64,000 bases of DNA from Bradyrhizobium erythrophlei (GTDB taxonomy: Bacteria > Pseudomonadota > Alphaproteobacteria > Rhizobiales > Xanthobacteraceae). The DNA lies in the NCBI RefSeq assembly GCF_900142985.1, contig NZ_LT670849.1, forward strand, positions 1,364,001 through 1,428,000. Direction: 5' to 3'. Each line of letters starts with the position of its first letter. The first letter of the stretch is position 1. Shown in pieces: positions 18,152-27,733 of the stretch. The translations under genes were made by a program, and so were the position numbers. The notes below the pieces were generated by a model. The model saw only the letters and a list, made by a program, of their open reading frames with translations. It did no database searches and was not told the DNA's origin.

Positions 18152-19057
18152 CTATCCCGCCAGGAAAAACTCCCGCAACAGCTTCGCCGTCACATCTGGA
18201 TTTTCTTCCGTGAGGAAATGCCCGGAATCGACCGGCGAACCCGACACATTGGTCGCCCAGTTCTTCCAGGTGTCGAGCGGCGTCGCGGCCGCGCGCGCGA
18301 TGCCGACATCGCCCCATAATGCCAGCATCGGGACCGTGATCTTCTTGGCCATGTCGCGATCGGCCTTGTCGATCTCGTAATCGGCGTAAGCGCCGGCGCG
18401 ATAATCCTCGCACATCGCATGCACACGCGACGGATCGCGAAATGCCGCGAGATAATGTTCGAGCGCTCGCGGGTCGATCGCCTCCAGGGTCTTCGACTTG
18501 GTCTGGCTTGCCATCTTGAAGCGCAGGAAGAAATCGGGATTACCGCCGATCAGCGTTTCCGGCAGCGGATAGGCCTGCGCCAGAAACGTCCAGTGGTAGA
18601 TCTTCAGCGCATACGGACGGTTGATGCGCTCCCAGTAATCATAGGTCGGCAGGATATCCAGCACCGCAAGCCGCGACAGCCGCCCGGGGTGATCGAGCGC
18701 GAGACGATAAGCAACGCGGCCACCGCGATCATGTCCGGCGAGTGCAAAATGCACATAGCCAAGCTGCTCCATCGCCTCGATGATGGTTTGCGCCATCGCG
18801 CGCTTGGTGTAAGGCGTGTGATCCTTGTCGCTTTCCGGCATATCGGACCAGCCGTATCCCGGCAGGTCGGCGATGATCAGCGTGAAGCGGTCGGCGAGTT
18901 GCGGCGCAACGCGGTGCCACATCACATGCGTTTCGGAAAAGCCGTGCAGCAGCAAGAGCGGCGGTCCCTTGCCGCCGACGCGGGCGAAGATGCGGCCCGA
19001 ACTGGTATTGATCCACTTGGCATCAAAGCCGGGGAACAGGTCGGCAAGGTCAGACAT
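18152..19057 (-). CDS. Fluoroacetate dehalogenase-like alpha/beta hydrolase
   Basis: 301 residues. Every active-site residue known for the Rhodopseudomonas fluoroacetate dehalogenase RPA1163 is present at the same number: nucleophile D110, carboxylate-binding R111 and R114, acid D134, halide-binding H155, W156 and Y219, and base H280. Motifs are [26 protein letters not shown] and DSGHF. The enzyme should displace the halogen of a haloacetate to give glycolate. The ATG at 19057 starts the conserved protein and leaves 31 nt after purD. Haloacetate chemistry is strongly suggested; activity on fluoroacetate as such is inferred. Glycolate oxidase genes in this window could use the product. Confidence 0.85.
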   Translation of the reverse strand: MSDLADLFPGFDAKWINTSSGRIFARVGGKGPPLLLLHGFSETHVMWHRVAPQLADRFTLIIADLPGYGWSDMPESDKDHTPYTKRAMAQTIIEAMEQLGYVHFALAGHDRGGRVAYRLALDHPGRLSRLAVLDILPTYDYWERINRPYALKIYHWTFLAQAYPLPETLIGGNPDFFLRFKMASQTKSKTLEAIDPRALEHYLAAFRDPSRVHAMCEDYRAGAYADYEIDKADRDMAKKITVPMLALWGDVGIARAAATPLDTWKNWATNVSGSPVDSGHFLTEENPDVTAKLLREFFLAG

Positions 19058-19088
19058 CGTCGCGCACTCCACACTTGAACTTGGCAGA

Positions 19089-20372
19089 TTACTTCTGCGC
19101 CTGTTCCTGCTCCACCGCCTGCCAGCCGATATCGTGCCGGCAAAAGCCGTCCGGCCATTTGATCCGATCGATTGCGGCATACGCGCGTTGCCGCGCCTCG
19201 ACAACAGTCTTGCCCGAAGCACAGACGTTGAGCACGCGGCCGCCATTGGCGAGGATGACGCCGTCGTTTGCCATCGTGCCAGCCTGGAAGATTTCAACGC
19301 CCTCGATTTGCGCCGCTTCGTCCAGCCCGTCGATGCGGGTTCCCTTGGCATAGTCGCCGGGATATCCGTTCGCGGCCAACACGACCGTCAACGCCGGTTC
19401 CGGATACCAGCGCAGATCGAAATGCTTGAGCTCACCGTCGCACGCCGCAAGCATCGCCGGAATGATGTCGGACATCATCCGCAGCATCAGCACCTGGCAT
19501 TCGGGATCGCCGAAGCGGACGTTGTATTCGAACAGTTTCGGACCCGTAGCTGTCAGCATCACGCCGGCATAGAGCACGCCGCGGAACGGCGTGCCGCGTT
19601 TCTTCATGCCGGCAACCGTAGGCCCGATGATATCAGCCATGATGGCCTCGTGAATCTCCGGCGTCACGAAAGGCGTCGGCGAATAGGCGCCCATGCCGCC
19701 GGTATTCGGCCCCTGATCGTTGTCGAAGACGCGCTTGTGATCTTGCGCGGACGCGAGCGGGATCGCGGTCTCGCCGTCGCACAGCGCAAAGAAGCTGATC
19801 TCGCGCCCCGTCAGATATTCCTCGATTACGACCTCGGCGCCGGCCGCGCCGAACGCGCCCTCGAACATCATGGCGACAGCGGCTTCCGCCTCGCCAAGCG
19901 TCATCGCCACCACGACGCCCTTGCCTGCCGCAAGCCCGTCCGCCTTGACGACGATCGGCGCGCCTTGCTGGCGGACATAGACAAGCGCATCGGCGGCATT
20001 ATCGAAACAACGATAGGCGCCGGTCGGAATGTTGAACTCGGTGCAGAGATCCTTGGTAAAACCTTTCGAGCCCTCAAGCCGTGCCGCCTGCTTGGTCGGT
20101 CCGAACGCCTTGATGCCGGCGCGTGTGAGATCGTCGACGATGCCGGCAGCCAGCGGCGTTTCCGGCCCGACCACGACGAGATCGACCTCGTTGCGTTGGC
20201 AAAACGCGATGACCGCCGCATGGTCGGCGACGTCGAGCGCGACGCATTCGGCTTCACGGGCGATACCGGCATTGCCGGGCGCGCACCACAGTTTGGTCAC
20301 CAGGGGGGAAGCCGCAATCTTCCAGGCGAGAGCATGTTCGCGGCCACCGGAGCCCAGCAAAAGAATATTCAT
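19089..20372 (-). CDS. purD: Phosphoribosylamine--glycine ligase
   Basis: 427 residues, full length. It opens [18 protein letters not shown], and carries the ATP-grasp motifs [40 protein letters not shown] and [11 protein letters not shown]. It makes glycinamide ribonucleotide, the second step of purine synthesis. The dehalogenase gene follows after 31 nt on the same strand. The start ATG is followed directly by the beta-strand of the N-domain, so no shorter start is credible. Confidence 0.96.
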   Translation of the reverse strand: MNILLLGSGGREHALAWKIAASPLVTKLWCAPGNAGIAREAECVALDVADHAAVIAFCQRNEVDLVVVGPETPLAAGIVDDLTRAGIKAFGPTKQAARLEGSKGFTKDLCTEFNIPTGAYRCFDNAADALVYVRQQGAPIVVKADGLAAGKGVVVAMTLGEAEAAVAMMFEGAFGAAGAEVVIEEYLTGREISFFALCDGETAIPLASAQDHKRVFDNDQGPNTGGMGAYSPTPFVTPEIHEAIMADIIGPTVAGMKKRGTPFRGVLYAGVMLTATGPKLFEYNVRFGDPECQVLMLRMMSDIIPAMLAACDGELKHFDLRWYPEPALTVVLAANGYPGDYAKGTRIDGLDEAAQIEGVEIFQAGTMANDGVILANGGRVLNVCASGKTVVEARQRAYAAIDRIKWPDGFCRHDIGWQAVEQEQAQK

Positions 20373-20453
20373 GAGAACGCCAATCGGTCCCAGCGCGATC
20401 TCACTGTCGGTCGCATAAAACTCCTCATACCTGCAAGGGGCTAAAGATCAGAA

Positions 20454-20759
20454 CTAACCGTTTCCCCCGGAGGCGGCGATGATCTGCTGGAGCGAGGCGA
20501 CATGGCGGGCAAAGGCGCTACGGCCGGCCGCAGTCGCAGTCACCGTCGTCTGCGGCCTCTTGCCGACAAAGGCCTTTTCGACACCGACATAGCCGGATTT
20601 GGCTAGCGTTTCGATATGCGCGCCGAGATTGCCATCGGTCGCGCCGGTCATTTTTTTCAAACGGGAAAACTCAAGCCCCTCGCCTGCCGGCAGCGCATTC
20701 AGCGCCGCCATGATCCGCAAGCGCAGCGGCTGGTGAATGATGTCGTCGAGTTCGGCCAT
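20454..20759 (-). CDS. Small winged-helix transcriptional regulator
   Basis: 101 residues, one winged-helix domain. It opens with DDIIHQPLRLRIMAALNAL, then LEFSRLKKMTGATDGNLGAHIETLAKSGY, the recognition-helix region of the HTH_34 (PF13601) group related to MarR/ArsR. There is no effector domain and no metal-binding Cys/His set. It is the last gene of a three-gene operon (hydrolase, membrane protein, regulator; ATGA overlap and 3-nt gap), a common arrangement for an autoregulator. A near-perfect dyad upstream of the first gene (22346-22374) is a candidate binding site. Confidence 0.75.
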   Translation of the reverse strand: MAELDDIIHQPLRLRIMAALNALPAGEGLEFSRLKKMTGATDGNLGAHIETLAKSGYVGVEKAFVGKRPQTTVTATAAGRSAFARHVASLQQIIAASGGNG

Positions 20760-20762
20760 CGA

Positions 20763-21323
20763 TCAGATCCTGCGCATCCACAGACCGGACAGGATCAGCC
20801 CACCACCATTGACGGCCGCCATCCACAACAGAAACGCGGCGCCCTCGACGAAGAAATAGCCGATCAGCGTCAGCACGATGATGGCAAGACCCATGGCGGT
20901 GAAAGCGCGGCCGAACCAAAGCCCCGCGAGGCAGTAGAACAGCATGAAGTAGATCGACCAAAACGCGCCAAGCTCACGTGGCCCGAAATGGCCAAGCACA
21001 ACGGTGCTCAGGATGCCGAAGCCATAAAACAGCATGAACGCGCCAAGCACCCGGAAATCGAATGTCTGCACGCCGGGCATTTTTGCGCCCGTGGTTGAGA
21101 GCGCAGCCGCGCTCGCAACGGTCAGCACGTTGACGGCAACCCAGATGAAACCGGCGTAGCGCGGCACAACGAAGTTCGCGAGATTGCCCGCCACCACGAG
21201 GACTCCCGCCGCGATCATGATCTGGCTTGAGATGTCGTAGATGCGAGACTGTCGAACGCGCTGAACGATATGTTCAATATCGTTCAGCGCCTCTACGGCT
21301 TCCTGTGGACCGATGCCGGTCAT
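20763..21323 (-). CDS. Integral membrane protein of unknown function
   Basis: 186 residues with about five hydrophobic helices after a 35-residue polar N-terminus that looks amphipathic (EALNDIEHIVQRVRQSRIYD). No catalytic motif or known transporter signature was recognised. Its ATG overlaps the stop of the hydrolase gene (ATGA) and the regulator follows 3 nt after its stop, so it is made with both. Membrane proteins paired with HTH_34 regulators are common, with unknown roles. Confidence 0.7.
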   Translation of the reverse strand: MTGIGPQEAVEALNDIEHIVQRVRQSRIYDISSQIMIAAGVLVVAGNLANFVVPRYAGFIWVAVNVLTVASAAALSTTGAKMPGVQTFDFRVLGAFMLFYGFGILSTVVLGHFGPRELGAFWSIYFMLFYCLAGLWFGRAFTAMGLAIIVLTLIGYFFVEGAAFLLWMAAVNGGGLILSGLWMRRI

Positions 21324-22321
21324 GATCCTGTCCGTGTGCTGGCGACGTAATCGGCGACCGCTGCGACCCCTTGCGCGTTACAGACAATGCCCATGTGATC
21401 GACGCCGTCAATCAGCCTGACCTCGACGGACGGCGCGACCGCATGCACCGCGTCGGCATAGTTGCCGGGCAGCATCAGTTCGTCCGCGGCGCCTGAAATC
21501 AGCGTGATCGGATGGCGCGCGCCGGCGAGATCATGCTGATAGCTGCGCGTCGCGAAATTGCGCATCAGGCGATACGAATAGGCCCGATTGACGTTGCGTT
21601 CCGAGTTTGCCGGCACCGCGAAGGCCAGCGTCGGCAAGGATCCGCAGCAGTCGATCCCGAGCCTCTGCAGAGCCACCAGCGCAAGGAAACGCGGAATGTC
21701 GGCCTTCGCCCAACCGCCGGAATCAGCGCGGGTAGAGGGCGCGTCATAGCCGAGATAAGGCGCGAGCAGCACAGTGCGCGCAAACAGGTCCTGGATCTGC
21801 GACCCCGCGACCCGTAGCGCAAAGCCTCCACCGGAAGAGTGGCCAAGCAGCGTCAGGGGCTCGTTCGGCGACGTCTTGCGTACCACTGCGACGAAGTCTG
21901 CCATGTCGTCTTCGAGCTGGCCGATGAAGCCAACGTCGCCGCGGCTGCCGGAACCACCATGGCCGCGAATATCGGGCGCGTACGTCTCCACCCCGCGCGC
22001 GGCGAGCGCGTCGGCCAGCGCGTGGACGGCGACGCTCGAGCCGGCAGAGCCGTGCACGAGAATCGCGATCTGGCCGGTCGAGGGGCCCCGCGCCGGGTAA
22101 TGGCGAAAAGCGAGCTCGGTGCCGTCGCGAGCGGAGAACCGCGACAGCGGTGGCATCGCGCTGCGGTCGACCGCGCGCACGGTCTGCGAGATCGAGGTCA
22201 GCTCAGGCAGGCGCTCCAAAGGAGCTGCGATCATGGCCGTCAACGTCAGCGCAGCGATGCCGACAAGGCCGATGGCCCAGCTCAAGACGTTCAAGGGAAA
22301 GCGAATGATCCATTTCGACAT
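21320..22321 (-). CDS. Membrane-anchored alpha/beta hydrolase (lysophospholipase/monoacylglycerol-lipase type)
   Basis: 333 residues. One hydrophobic helix at about 9-33 probably anchors it with the catalytic domain outside the cytoplasm. The oxyanion region is ILVHGSAGSS, the nucleophile elbow GHSSGG, the Asp is in SGAADELM, and the His in GVDHMG. These fit serine esterases of the lysophospholipase group; the substrate is not known. It heads a three-gene operon with a membrane protein and a regulator. The start has a strong AAGGAG at good spacing and lies 22 nt from a dyad that overlaps a plausible promoter. Confidence 0.8.
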   Translation of the reverse strand: MSKWIIRFPLNVLSWAIGLVGIAALTLTAMIAAPLERLPELTSISQTVRAVDRSAMPPLSRFSARDGTELAFRHYPARGPSTGQIAILVHGSAGSSVAVHALADALAARGVETYAPDIRGHGGSGSRGDVGFIGQLEDDMADFVAVVRKTSPNEPLTLLGHSSGGGFALRVAGSQIQDLFARTVLLAPYLGYDAPSTRADSGGWAKADIPRFLALVALQRLGIDCCGSLPTLAFAVPANSERNVNRAYSYRLMRNFATRSYQHDLAGARHPITLISGAADELMLPGNYADAVHAVAPSVEVRLIDGVDHMGIVCNAQGVAAVADYVASTRTGS

Positions 22322-22345
22322 GATCTGCTCCTTTTTGATCGAGTA

Positions 22346-22374
22346 TAGATAACTCTATATTACAGAGTAATCTA
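22346..22374. promoter_or_regulatory. Operator-like dyad upstream of the hydrolase-regulator operon
   Basis: Arms TAGATAACTCT (22346-22356) and AGAGTAATCTA (22364-22374) match at 10 of 11 positions around a 7-nt centre. On the minus strand the dyad overlaps a possible -10 (TATACT, 22342-22347). This fits a site for the winged-helix regulator encoded at the end of the operon. Confidence 0.55.
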
Positions 22375-22456
22375 ATAAGCAAGCCCCTTATTGGCGGTCG
22401 GCGACGAAAATCCCTAACTTCGAATGAACCCGAATTTCCCGAATCAGTAGTCCGAA

Positions 22457-24061
22457 ATGCCTGCGACCGAGGCCCTGCTCAACGCACCCGAATTCACGGT
22501 GACCGAACTATCGTCCGCGCTGCGGCGGACGGTGGAGGACGCCTATGGCCATGTCCGGGTGCGCGGCGAAATCACAGGCTTCCGCGGCGCCCATGCGTCC
22601 GGCCATTGCTATTTCGCGCTGAAGGATGACGGCGCCAAGATCGAGGCGGTGATCTGGAAAGGCGTCCATTATCGGATGCGCTTCAAGCCGCAGGAAGGGC
22701 TTGAGGTCATCGCCACCGGCAAGCTCACGACCTATCCGGGCTCCTCCAAATACCAGATCGTCATCGAGGCGCTCGAGCCTGCCGGGATCGGCGCGCTGAT
22801 GGCGCTGATGGAGGAGCGAAAGAGGAAGCTTGCCGCCGAAGGCCTGTTCGACGAAGCGCGCAAGCAGCTGTTGCCCTGGCTCCCGGAGGTGATCGGCGTG
22901 GTCACCTCGCCGACCGGCGCCGTGATCCGCGATATCCTGCACCGGCTCGAAGACCGCTTCCCCCGCCGCGTATTGGTTTGGCCGGTGCGCGTGCAGGGTG
23001 ACGGCTCGGCCGAACAGGTCGCCAATGCGATTCGCGGTTTCAACGCCTTGCCGGAGGGCGGCAGGATTCCGCGGCCCGATCTGCTGATCGTGGCGCGCGG
23101 CGGTGGTTCGCTGGAAGATCTCTGGTCGTTCAATGAAGAGATCGTGGTCCGTGCCGCGGCCGACAGCATGATCCCGCTGATTTCGGCGGTCGGCCACGAG
23201 ACCGACATCACGCTGATCGATTTCGCCGCCGACAAGCGCGCACCGACGCCGACGGCTGCGGCCGAGATGGCCGTTCCGGTTCGCAGTGAACTACTGCTTG
23301 AAGTGGCCTCGCTCGCACGGCGGTCGATGCTGTGCTGGCAGCGCGGTCAGGAGATGCGCCGCAACGAGCTGCGCGCCGCGGCCCGCGCGTTGCCCTCCTT
23401 AAGCGAGTTGCTCGGCATTCCCCGTCAACGGCTGGACGGCGCTGCCTTCGCGCTGCCCCGCGCGTTGAAAGCCAACACCCACGCCCATTTCCGGCACTTT
23501 GCCAGCCTCAGCGGACGGCTGACGATGCGGGTGCTGCGTGGGCAGCTCGCGCATGCGCGACAACGCCTCACGACATCGGGTGAGCGGATCACGATTGCCA
23601 CGAGAACCCTGCTGCGAAACCGCAAAGATCGTTTCGCAAGCCTTGCGGTGCGGCTGAAGGCCTCGAAGCTTTCGAACGCCGAAGCTCAGCGCCAGGCGAT
23701 CGCACGCGACCGCGAACGCGTGCTTCGGCTGGCCGAGCGCGCCCGCCGCGCGCTGGCGACCTCGACGCAGCGGCTTTCGGCAAGGGTGGCCCATAGCGGA
23801 CAATTGCTCAACGCCCTGTCGTATCGCGGCGTGCTGGCGCGGGGCTTTGCGCTGGTGCGCGATGAAGCCGGCCATCCCTTGCATGCGCGGGCCGATATCG
23901 CGCCGGGCGAGCGGATGAGCCTCGAATTTTCAGATGGGCAGGTCGGGGTCACCGCAGATGCCGGCGAAGCCGTCGCCGAGCCGAAGCCTGCGGCGCGAGA
24001 GACGAAGCCCGCCGCGCCCAAGCGTACGGCCAAACCGGTCGATCAGGGCAACCTGTTCTAG
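22457..24061 (+). CDS. xseA: Exodeoxyribonuclease VII large subunit
   Basis: 534 residues. An N-terminal OB-fold ([28 protein letters not shown]) is followed by the nuclease core with [34 protein letters not shown] and [28 protein letters not shown]. The long helical region (about 285-450) would bind several XseB subunits, and the C-terminus has an Ala/Pro/Lys-rich tail. It degrades single-stranded DNA from both ends. xseB is not in the window. The gene is divergent from the hydrolase operon and convergent with the next gene. Confidence 0.95.
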   Translation: MPATEALLNAPEFTVTELSSALRRTVEDAYGHVRVRGEITGFRGAHASGHCYFALKDDGAKIEAVIWKGVHYRMRFKPQEGLEVIATGKLTTYPGSSKYQIVIEALEPAGIGALMALMEERKRKLAAEGLFDEARKQLLPWLPEVIGVVTSPTGAVIRDILHRLEDRFPRRVLVWPVRVQGDGSAEQVANAIRGFNALPEGGRIPRPDLLIVARGGGSLEDLWSFNEEIVVRAAADSMIPLISAVGHETDITLIDFAADKRAPTPTAAAEMAVPVRSELLLEVASLARRSMLCWQRGQEMRRNELRAAARALPSLSELLGIPRQRLDGAAFALPRALKANTHAHFRHFASLSGRLTMRVLRGQLAHARQRLTTSGERITIATRTLLRNRKDRFASLAVRLKASKLSNAEAQRQAIARDRERVLRLAERARRALATSTQRLSARVAHSGQLLNALSYRGVLARGFALVRDEAGHPLHARADIAPGERMSLEFSDGQVGVTADAGEAVAEPKPAARETKPAAPKRTAKPVDQGNLF

Positions 24062-24085
24062 ATTTGCAAGGCCGGCGATGCGCAG

Positions 24086-24922
24086 CTACCGCGCCAGCCA
24101 CTCGGCGACGCGCTTTTGCGAATCGGCACGCGCTTCCGCATCAGTGCCGACATGACCCTTTTCCGGATCGGCAGCGTCCGGATTCGGACCGATCGCCTGA
24201 ACGGGCAGATTAGGCCGATCGAAGTCGTGATAGGCGCTCGGATAGACCACGATGCGCGTCAGCGCACTGCGGCCGTGAGCGCCCTCCACCATCTGACGGC
24301 AGGCCGGTGGCGAACTGACGTCATCTTTGGCGCCGATCAGCACCAGCGTCGGAACGCGCGCGCTCCAGCCGAGTCCCGACGACAGGCGGCAGTCAGGATA
24401 GAAGGCGACAGCCGAGCGGAAATCCGGCTCGGCGCGATGCAGCAATAGTTGCGGACGAACCGCCCACAACAGCGCGCTCGCGCCATTGGCCCAGCCCATC
24501 AGGCTGATGCGGTCGCGCGCCGCCCAGGACTGCTGTATCAGCCATTGCCGCGCCGCCAGAATATCGGTGACCCGCTCGCGGCGCGCGGTGACGCGGCGTT
24601 CCCTGACGCGACATTGCGGGCCGAGCTCGCGCGAGCCATAGCTATCGGGAAACAGGACGGCTTTCCCATCCTTGAGCAACTCTTCGGCCCAGTCGCGATA
24701 GCGAACCTGGACCGGCTCGGAATGGCCGCCCAGCCCGCCACACCCATGCAACGCGATCACGACCGGAAACGGGCCGTTGCCTTCCGGCTTGAAAAGCTGG
24801 GCGTGCAGCGTCGTCGTCCCGGACGGAATCTCGACGGCTTGCGGCGGTGGCAGCGAAGCCGCGCGTGCCGGCAAAATCGCGGCCAGGAGCGTGAGTGCGA
24901 TAACTAGCGATGGAAGACGCAT
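24086..24922 (-). CDS. Secreted dienelactone hydrolase-like protein lacking the nucleophile
   Basis: 278 residues with a signal peptide (MRLPSLVIALTLLAAILPARA). The alpha/beta-hydrolase fold is recognisable: IALHGCGG, LFPDSYGSR, LIGAKDD and a late His in YHDFD. At the nucleophile elbow, where relatives have GxSxG or GxCxG, it reads GWANG (143-147) with Ala145. A change in a single codon (GCC) would explain this. It may be an inactive or binding member, or it may use another residue. The ATG at 24922 begins the signal peptide; the in-frame upstream start would bury it. Confidence 0.75.
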   Translation of the reverse strand: MRLPSLVIALTLLAAILPARAASLPPPQAVEIPSGTTTLHAQLFKPEGNGPFPVVIALHGCGGLGGHSEPVQVRYRDWAEELLKDGKAVLFPDSYGSRELGPQCRVRERRVTARRERVTDILAARQWLIQQSWAARDRISLMGWANGASALLWAVRPQLLLHRAEPDFRSAVAFYPDCRLSSGLGWSARVPTLVLIGAKDDVSSPPACRQMVEGAHGRSALTRIVVYPSAYHDFDRPNLPVQAIGPNPDAADPEKGHVGTDAEARADSQKRVAEWLAR

Positions 24923-25103
24923 GGCTTTGCCGGACCGGAATGGTTCCTGACTTTCGCTTCCCGTTTCCGCTGACACGGCAAAAAGCTAACACGCGCTCAG
25001 CCGCCGATTCATCACAAATCGGTGGGTTTGACGGGCGGACACGCGCACTTATCTATGATAATCCTCATCTGGAAACAGACAGAAATTTTCGGAGAGCTTT
25101 CAG

Positions 25104-25325
25104 GTGCTCAATAAATCCGGTCCGCCGGGCCACGGCGAGGCGCAACTGCAATATCTGGATGGCGATTTCCGCGTGATCTCGCCGGGAACCTACGTGCGCT
25201 GCGCCGTGACCGACGTGCGGATACCGCTCGACGAATTGAAGTATTGGAGCGTCGATTTGCAGGAAGCCTATGCGCAACCGACCGCCGTGCTCCAGCGGCA
25301 TTTTCCCAGCGCGCTGAAACGCTAG
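25104..25325 (+). CDS. DUF2093 domain protein
   Basis: 73 residues. The segment GEAQLQYLDGDFRVISPGTYVRCAVT followed by IPLDELKYWSVDLQEAYA is the DUF2093 signature of alphaproteobacteria. No function is known. The GTG start has GGAGAG 7 nt upstream. Its TAG stop is the first TAG of palindromic repeat copy C, so the insertion of that element may have set the C-terminus. It converges on lpxK and in related genomes lies near the same LPS genes. Confidence 0.85.
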   Translation: MLNKSGPPGHGEAQLQYLDGDFRVISPGTYVRCAVTDVRIPLDELKYWSVDLQEAYAQPTAVLQRHFPSALKR

Positions 25326-25414
25326 TGGCCGGATTCCAACATTCGCATCCCTTTGACGTTCGCCTTCCGAATTTGCGGCCGGGCTTGTCGCGAATGTCAA
25401 ATCTGCTCCACTAG
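25322..25414. repeat. CTAG-bounded palindromic repeat, copy C (fused pair)
   Basis: A 93-bp element bounded by CTAG on both sides. The left end is of the ATTCCAACATTCGC type, the right end of the TTTGACATTCGC type. An internal TTTGACGTTCGC (25352-25363) pairs with the right arm (25390-25401) with one mismatch. It therefore looks like a two-hairpin unit shortened by deletion. Its two ends provide the TAG stops of DUF2093 (25323-25325) and lpxK (complement of 25411-25413). Confidence 0.82.
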
Positions 25415-26436
25415 CGTTTCCGAAATTTCCCGTCCCGCGCGCGAAGCAACCGGTCGGCGACGAACCGCCGCAGTTTGAGCGCGCTGTCGAACTCCAGCTT
25501 CACCGGAAAGGCCACGATGCCTTGCGCCCATGGCGGCAGTTCTCCGCCGACGCCGAGCCGCGCCAGATCTTTTTCGGTCGTCACGGGTATCAGAGCCTCA
25601 CTTTTGGCCTCCGACAGCAGCGCTTCGATTTCGCTTTGCGTAAAGGGATGATGATCGGCAAAGGCGCGTTGGCGTATCACCTCGACGCCGTTGCCAGCTA
25701 GCGTTCGGAAAAAGCGATCGGGGTCGCCGATGCCGGCAAAAGCCAACACCCGCTGGCCGCGCAGCGACGACAGTGTGGCTTCGTCGGCCTTGATTTGCGC
25801 GGTCAGAACCGGCTTGTCCTGCGCCGCGATCGCGGCAGCGACCGCTTCAGCCGCTTTTCCCTCGCCGACGACAATGAGCGCGTCGCTGCGATCGATTTGC
25901 GGCGGCAGCGGCGCCCGCAACGGACCTGCGGGAAAAACGCAGGCATTGCCAAGCCCGCGATGGCCATCGATCACGATCAGCGAGGCGTCCTTGGCGATCG
26001 CCGGATTCTGAAAACCATCGTCCATCACGATCACGGTTGCGCCCTGGGACTTGGCAAGCGCCAGCCCGTCGAGGCGCTCACGCGCCACCGCGACCGGCAC
26101 CGTTTGCGCCAGCATCAGCGGTTCGTCGCCAACATCAGCCGCAAGATGCCGATCCGGCCCGACCATGACCGGTCCGCGCAACCGCCCGCCATAGCCGCGG
26201 CTGAGCACGACCGGCGTCTCGCCGAGATCGCGCAACAACTTCACGAGCGCTAGCACCGTCGGCGTCTTGCCGGCTCCTCCCACGTGATAGTTGCCGACGC
26301 AGAAGACGGGGATGCCGGCGTCAAAACCCTTGCGCCGCATTCGCCGCGCTGCGATCGCGCCATAGATGGCGGCGAGCGGCGACAGCAGCAACGACATCCC
26401 CGATGATGGCCGGTACCAAAAGGCCGGCTCATGCAT
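25411..26436 (-). CDS. lpxK: Tetraacyldisaccharide 4'-kinase
   Basis: 341 residues. The Walker A motif is GNYHVGGAGKTPT (about 52-64) and the conserved LSRGYGG, MDDGFQNP and DGHRGLGN stretches are present. It phosphorylates the 4' position of the lipid A disaccharide at the inner membrane. The ATG at 26436 overlaps the waaA stop by 8 nt. Its TAG stop is supplied by repeat copy C, after the basic end RDGKFRKR. It is the last gene of the pmbA-to-lpxK operon. Confidence 0.94.
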   Translation of the reverse strand: MHEPAFWYRPSSGMSLLLSPLAAIYGAIAARRMRRKGFDAGIPVFCVGNYHVGGAGKTPTVLALVKLLRDLGETPVVLSRGYGGRLRGPVMVGPDRHLAADVGDEPLMLAQTVPVAVARERLDGLALAKSQGATVIVMDDGFQNPAIAKDASLIVIDGHRGLGNACVFPAGPLRAPLPPQIDRSDALIVVGEGKAAEAVAAAIAAQDKPVLTAQIKADEATLSSLRGQRVLAFAGIGDPDRFFRTLAGNGVEVIRQRAFADHHPFTQSEIEALLSEAKSEALIPVTTEKDLARLGVGGELPPWAQGIVAFPVKLEFDSALKLRRFVADRLLRARDGKFRKR

Positions 26437-27733
26437 CGGCCGCCCCCATTTCGAGGCGCAACTGCAAGATATAGGGCTCGAGTGCCGCAAGCGTCCGGTC
26501 GAGCGCGCCGCCAAGCTGCGACACCACGCGTTCGGCAGCGCCGAGCACACGACCGCGCGCGCCGGGATCGGCGAGCAACTGGCCGAGCTGCTTCACCAGC
26601 GCCTCGCGCGTTGCCGCAAGCCGCGCGCCGCCCGCGCCATCGAGCGCCTCGTAAACGTCGGCGAAATTGAAGATGTGAGGCCCGTGAACGACCGATGCGC
26701 CGAGCTTGACGGCTTCGATTGGATTCTGTCCGCCATGTTCGATCAGCGATCCGCCCATGAAAACGACCGGCGAGAGGCGGTAGAACAGTCCCAGTTCGCC
26801 CATGGTGTCGGCGACGTAGATATCGGTGGCAGCGATCGGCAGTTCATCGCGCGAACGCAGACTGGCGTGCAGGCCTGACGCTTCGATCATCTGCGCGACC
26901 GCCTCGCCGCGGCCGGGGTGCCGCGGCACGATGACGGTCAGGAGCGACGGAAACGGTCCGGCCAGCGCGCGGTGCGCTTCGAGCAGAATTTCTTCTTCTC
27001 CCGGATGCGTCGACGCGGCCACGATGATCGGCCGGCCACGCGTCACCGACATCAGCCGTTCCAGCTTGGTGAAGTCGGCGGGAGGCGCCGGAACGTCGAG
27101 CTTGAGATTGCCCGTGACGACGACATTGCGCGCACCGAGCGTGGTAAAGCGCTCCGCGTCGATGCGGGACTGTGCCAGGCAAACTTCGAACTGGCTGAGC
27201 AGGGCCGAAATCGTGTTGCTGACGCGCCGCCAGCGTGGAAACGAGCGATGCGACATCCGTCCGTTGATCAAGACCATCGGCAGGCGCCTGCCGGCGCTCG
27301 ACAGAATGAGGTTCGGCCACAGGTCGGATTCGATGAACAGCGCCAGGCTCGGCCGCCAGTGATCGAGAAAGCGCGCGACATAGCGCGGCGAGTCGTATGG
27401 AACGTATTGATGAATGATGTCGGGGGGAAAGCGCTTGGCGACGATGGCCGCCGAGGTGACAGTGCCGGAGGTCAGGAGGATGCGGATATCGAGCGCGCGA
27501 AGCTTTTCGATCAGCGCGGCAGCCGCCAGCACCTCGCCGACGCTCGCGCCGTGAATCCACACCAGCGGTCCTTGCGGCCGAGGATCGCCGCTCACGCCCC
27601 GCCGCTCGGCGACGCGCTCCGGATCTTCCTTGCCCTGCTTCAACCGCCGTTTGATCAGCGCCGGCGCAAGCGGGACTGCGACCGAGGATAACCGCCGGTA
27701 GACCCGCAATGTCATCGGCAGGGCGTTAGCCAT
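26429..27733 (-). CDS. waaA: 3-deoxy-D-manno-octulosonic acid transferase
   Basis: 434 residues. After an N-terminal membrane-associated helix it shows WIHGASVGEVLAA, ESDLWPNL, NGRMSHRSF and, in the C-terminal half, GGSLIEHGGQNPIEA, all conserved in Kdo transferases. It adds Kdo to lipid IVA at the cytoplasmic face of the inner membrane. Its start overlaps the stop of the upstream acyltransferase-like gene and its end overlaps lpxK. An in-frame TTG one codon earlier is a less likely start. Confidence 0.95.
   Translation of the reverse strand: MANALPMTLRVYRRLSSVAVPLAPALIKRRLKQGKEDPERVAERRGVSGDPRPQGPLVWIHGASVGEVLAAAALIEKLRALDIRILLTSGTVTSAAIVAKRFPPDIIHQYVPYDSPRYVARFLDHWRPSLALFIESDLWPNLILSSAGRRLPMVLINGRMSHRSFPRWRRVSNTISALLSQFEVCLAQSRIDAERFTTLGARNVVVTGNLKLDVPAPPADFTKLERLMSVTRGRPIIVAASTHPGEEEILLEAHRALAGPFPSLLTVIVPRHPGRGEAVAQMIEASGLHASLRSRDELPIAATDIYVADTMGELGLFYRLSPVVFMGGSLIEHGGQNPIEAVKLGASVVHGPHIFNFADVYEALDGAGGARLAATREALVKQLGQLLADPGARGRVLGAAERVVSQLGGALDRTLAALEPYILQLRLEMGAADA

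Noticed and set aside
18825..20444. 539-codon plus-strand ORF across purD
   Set aside because: A GC-rich shadow of purD and the dehalogenase gene; composition unlike a protein.
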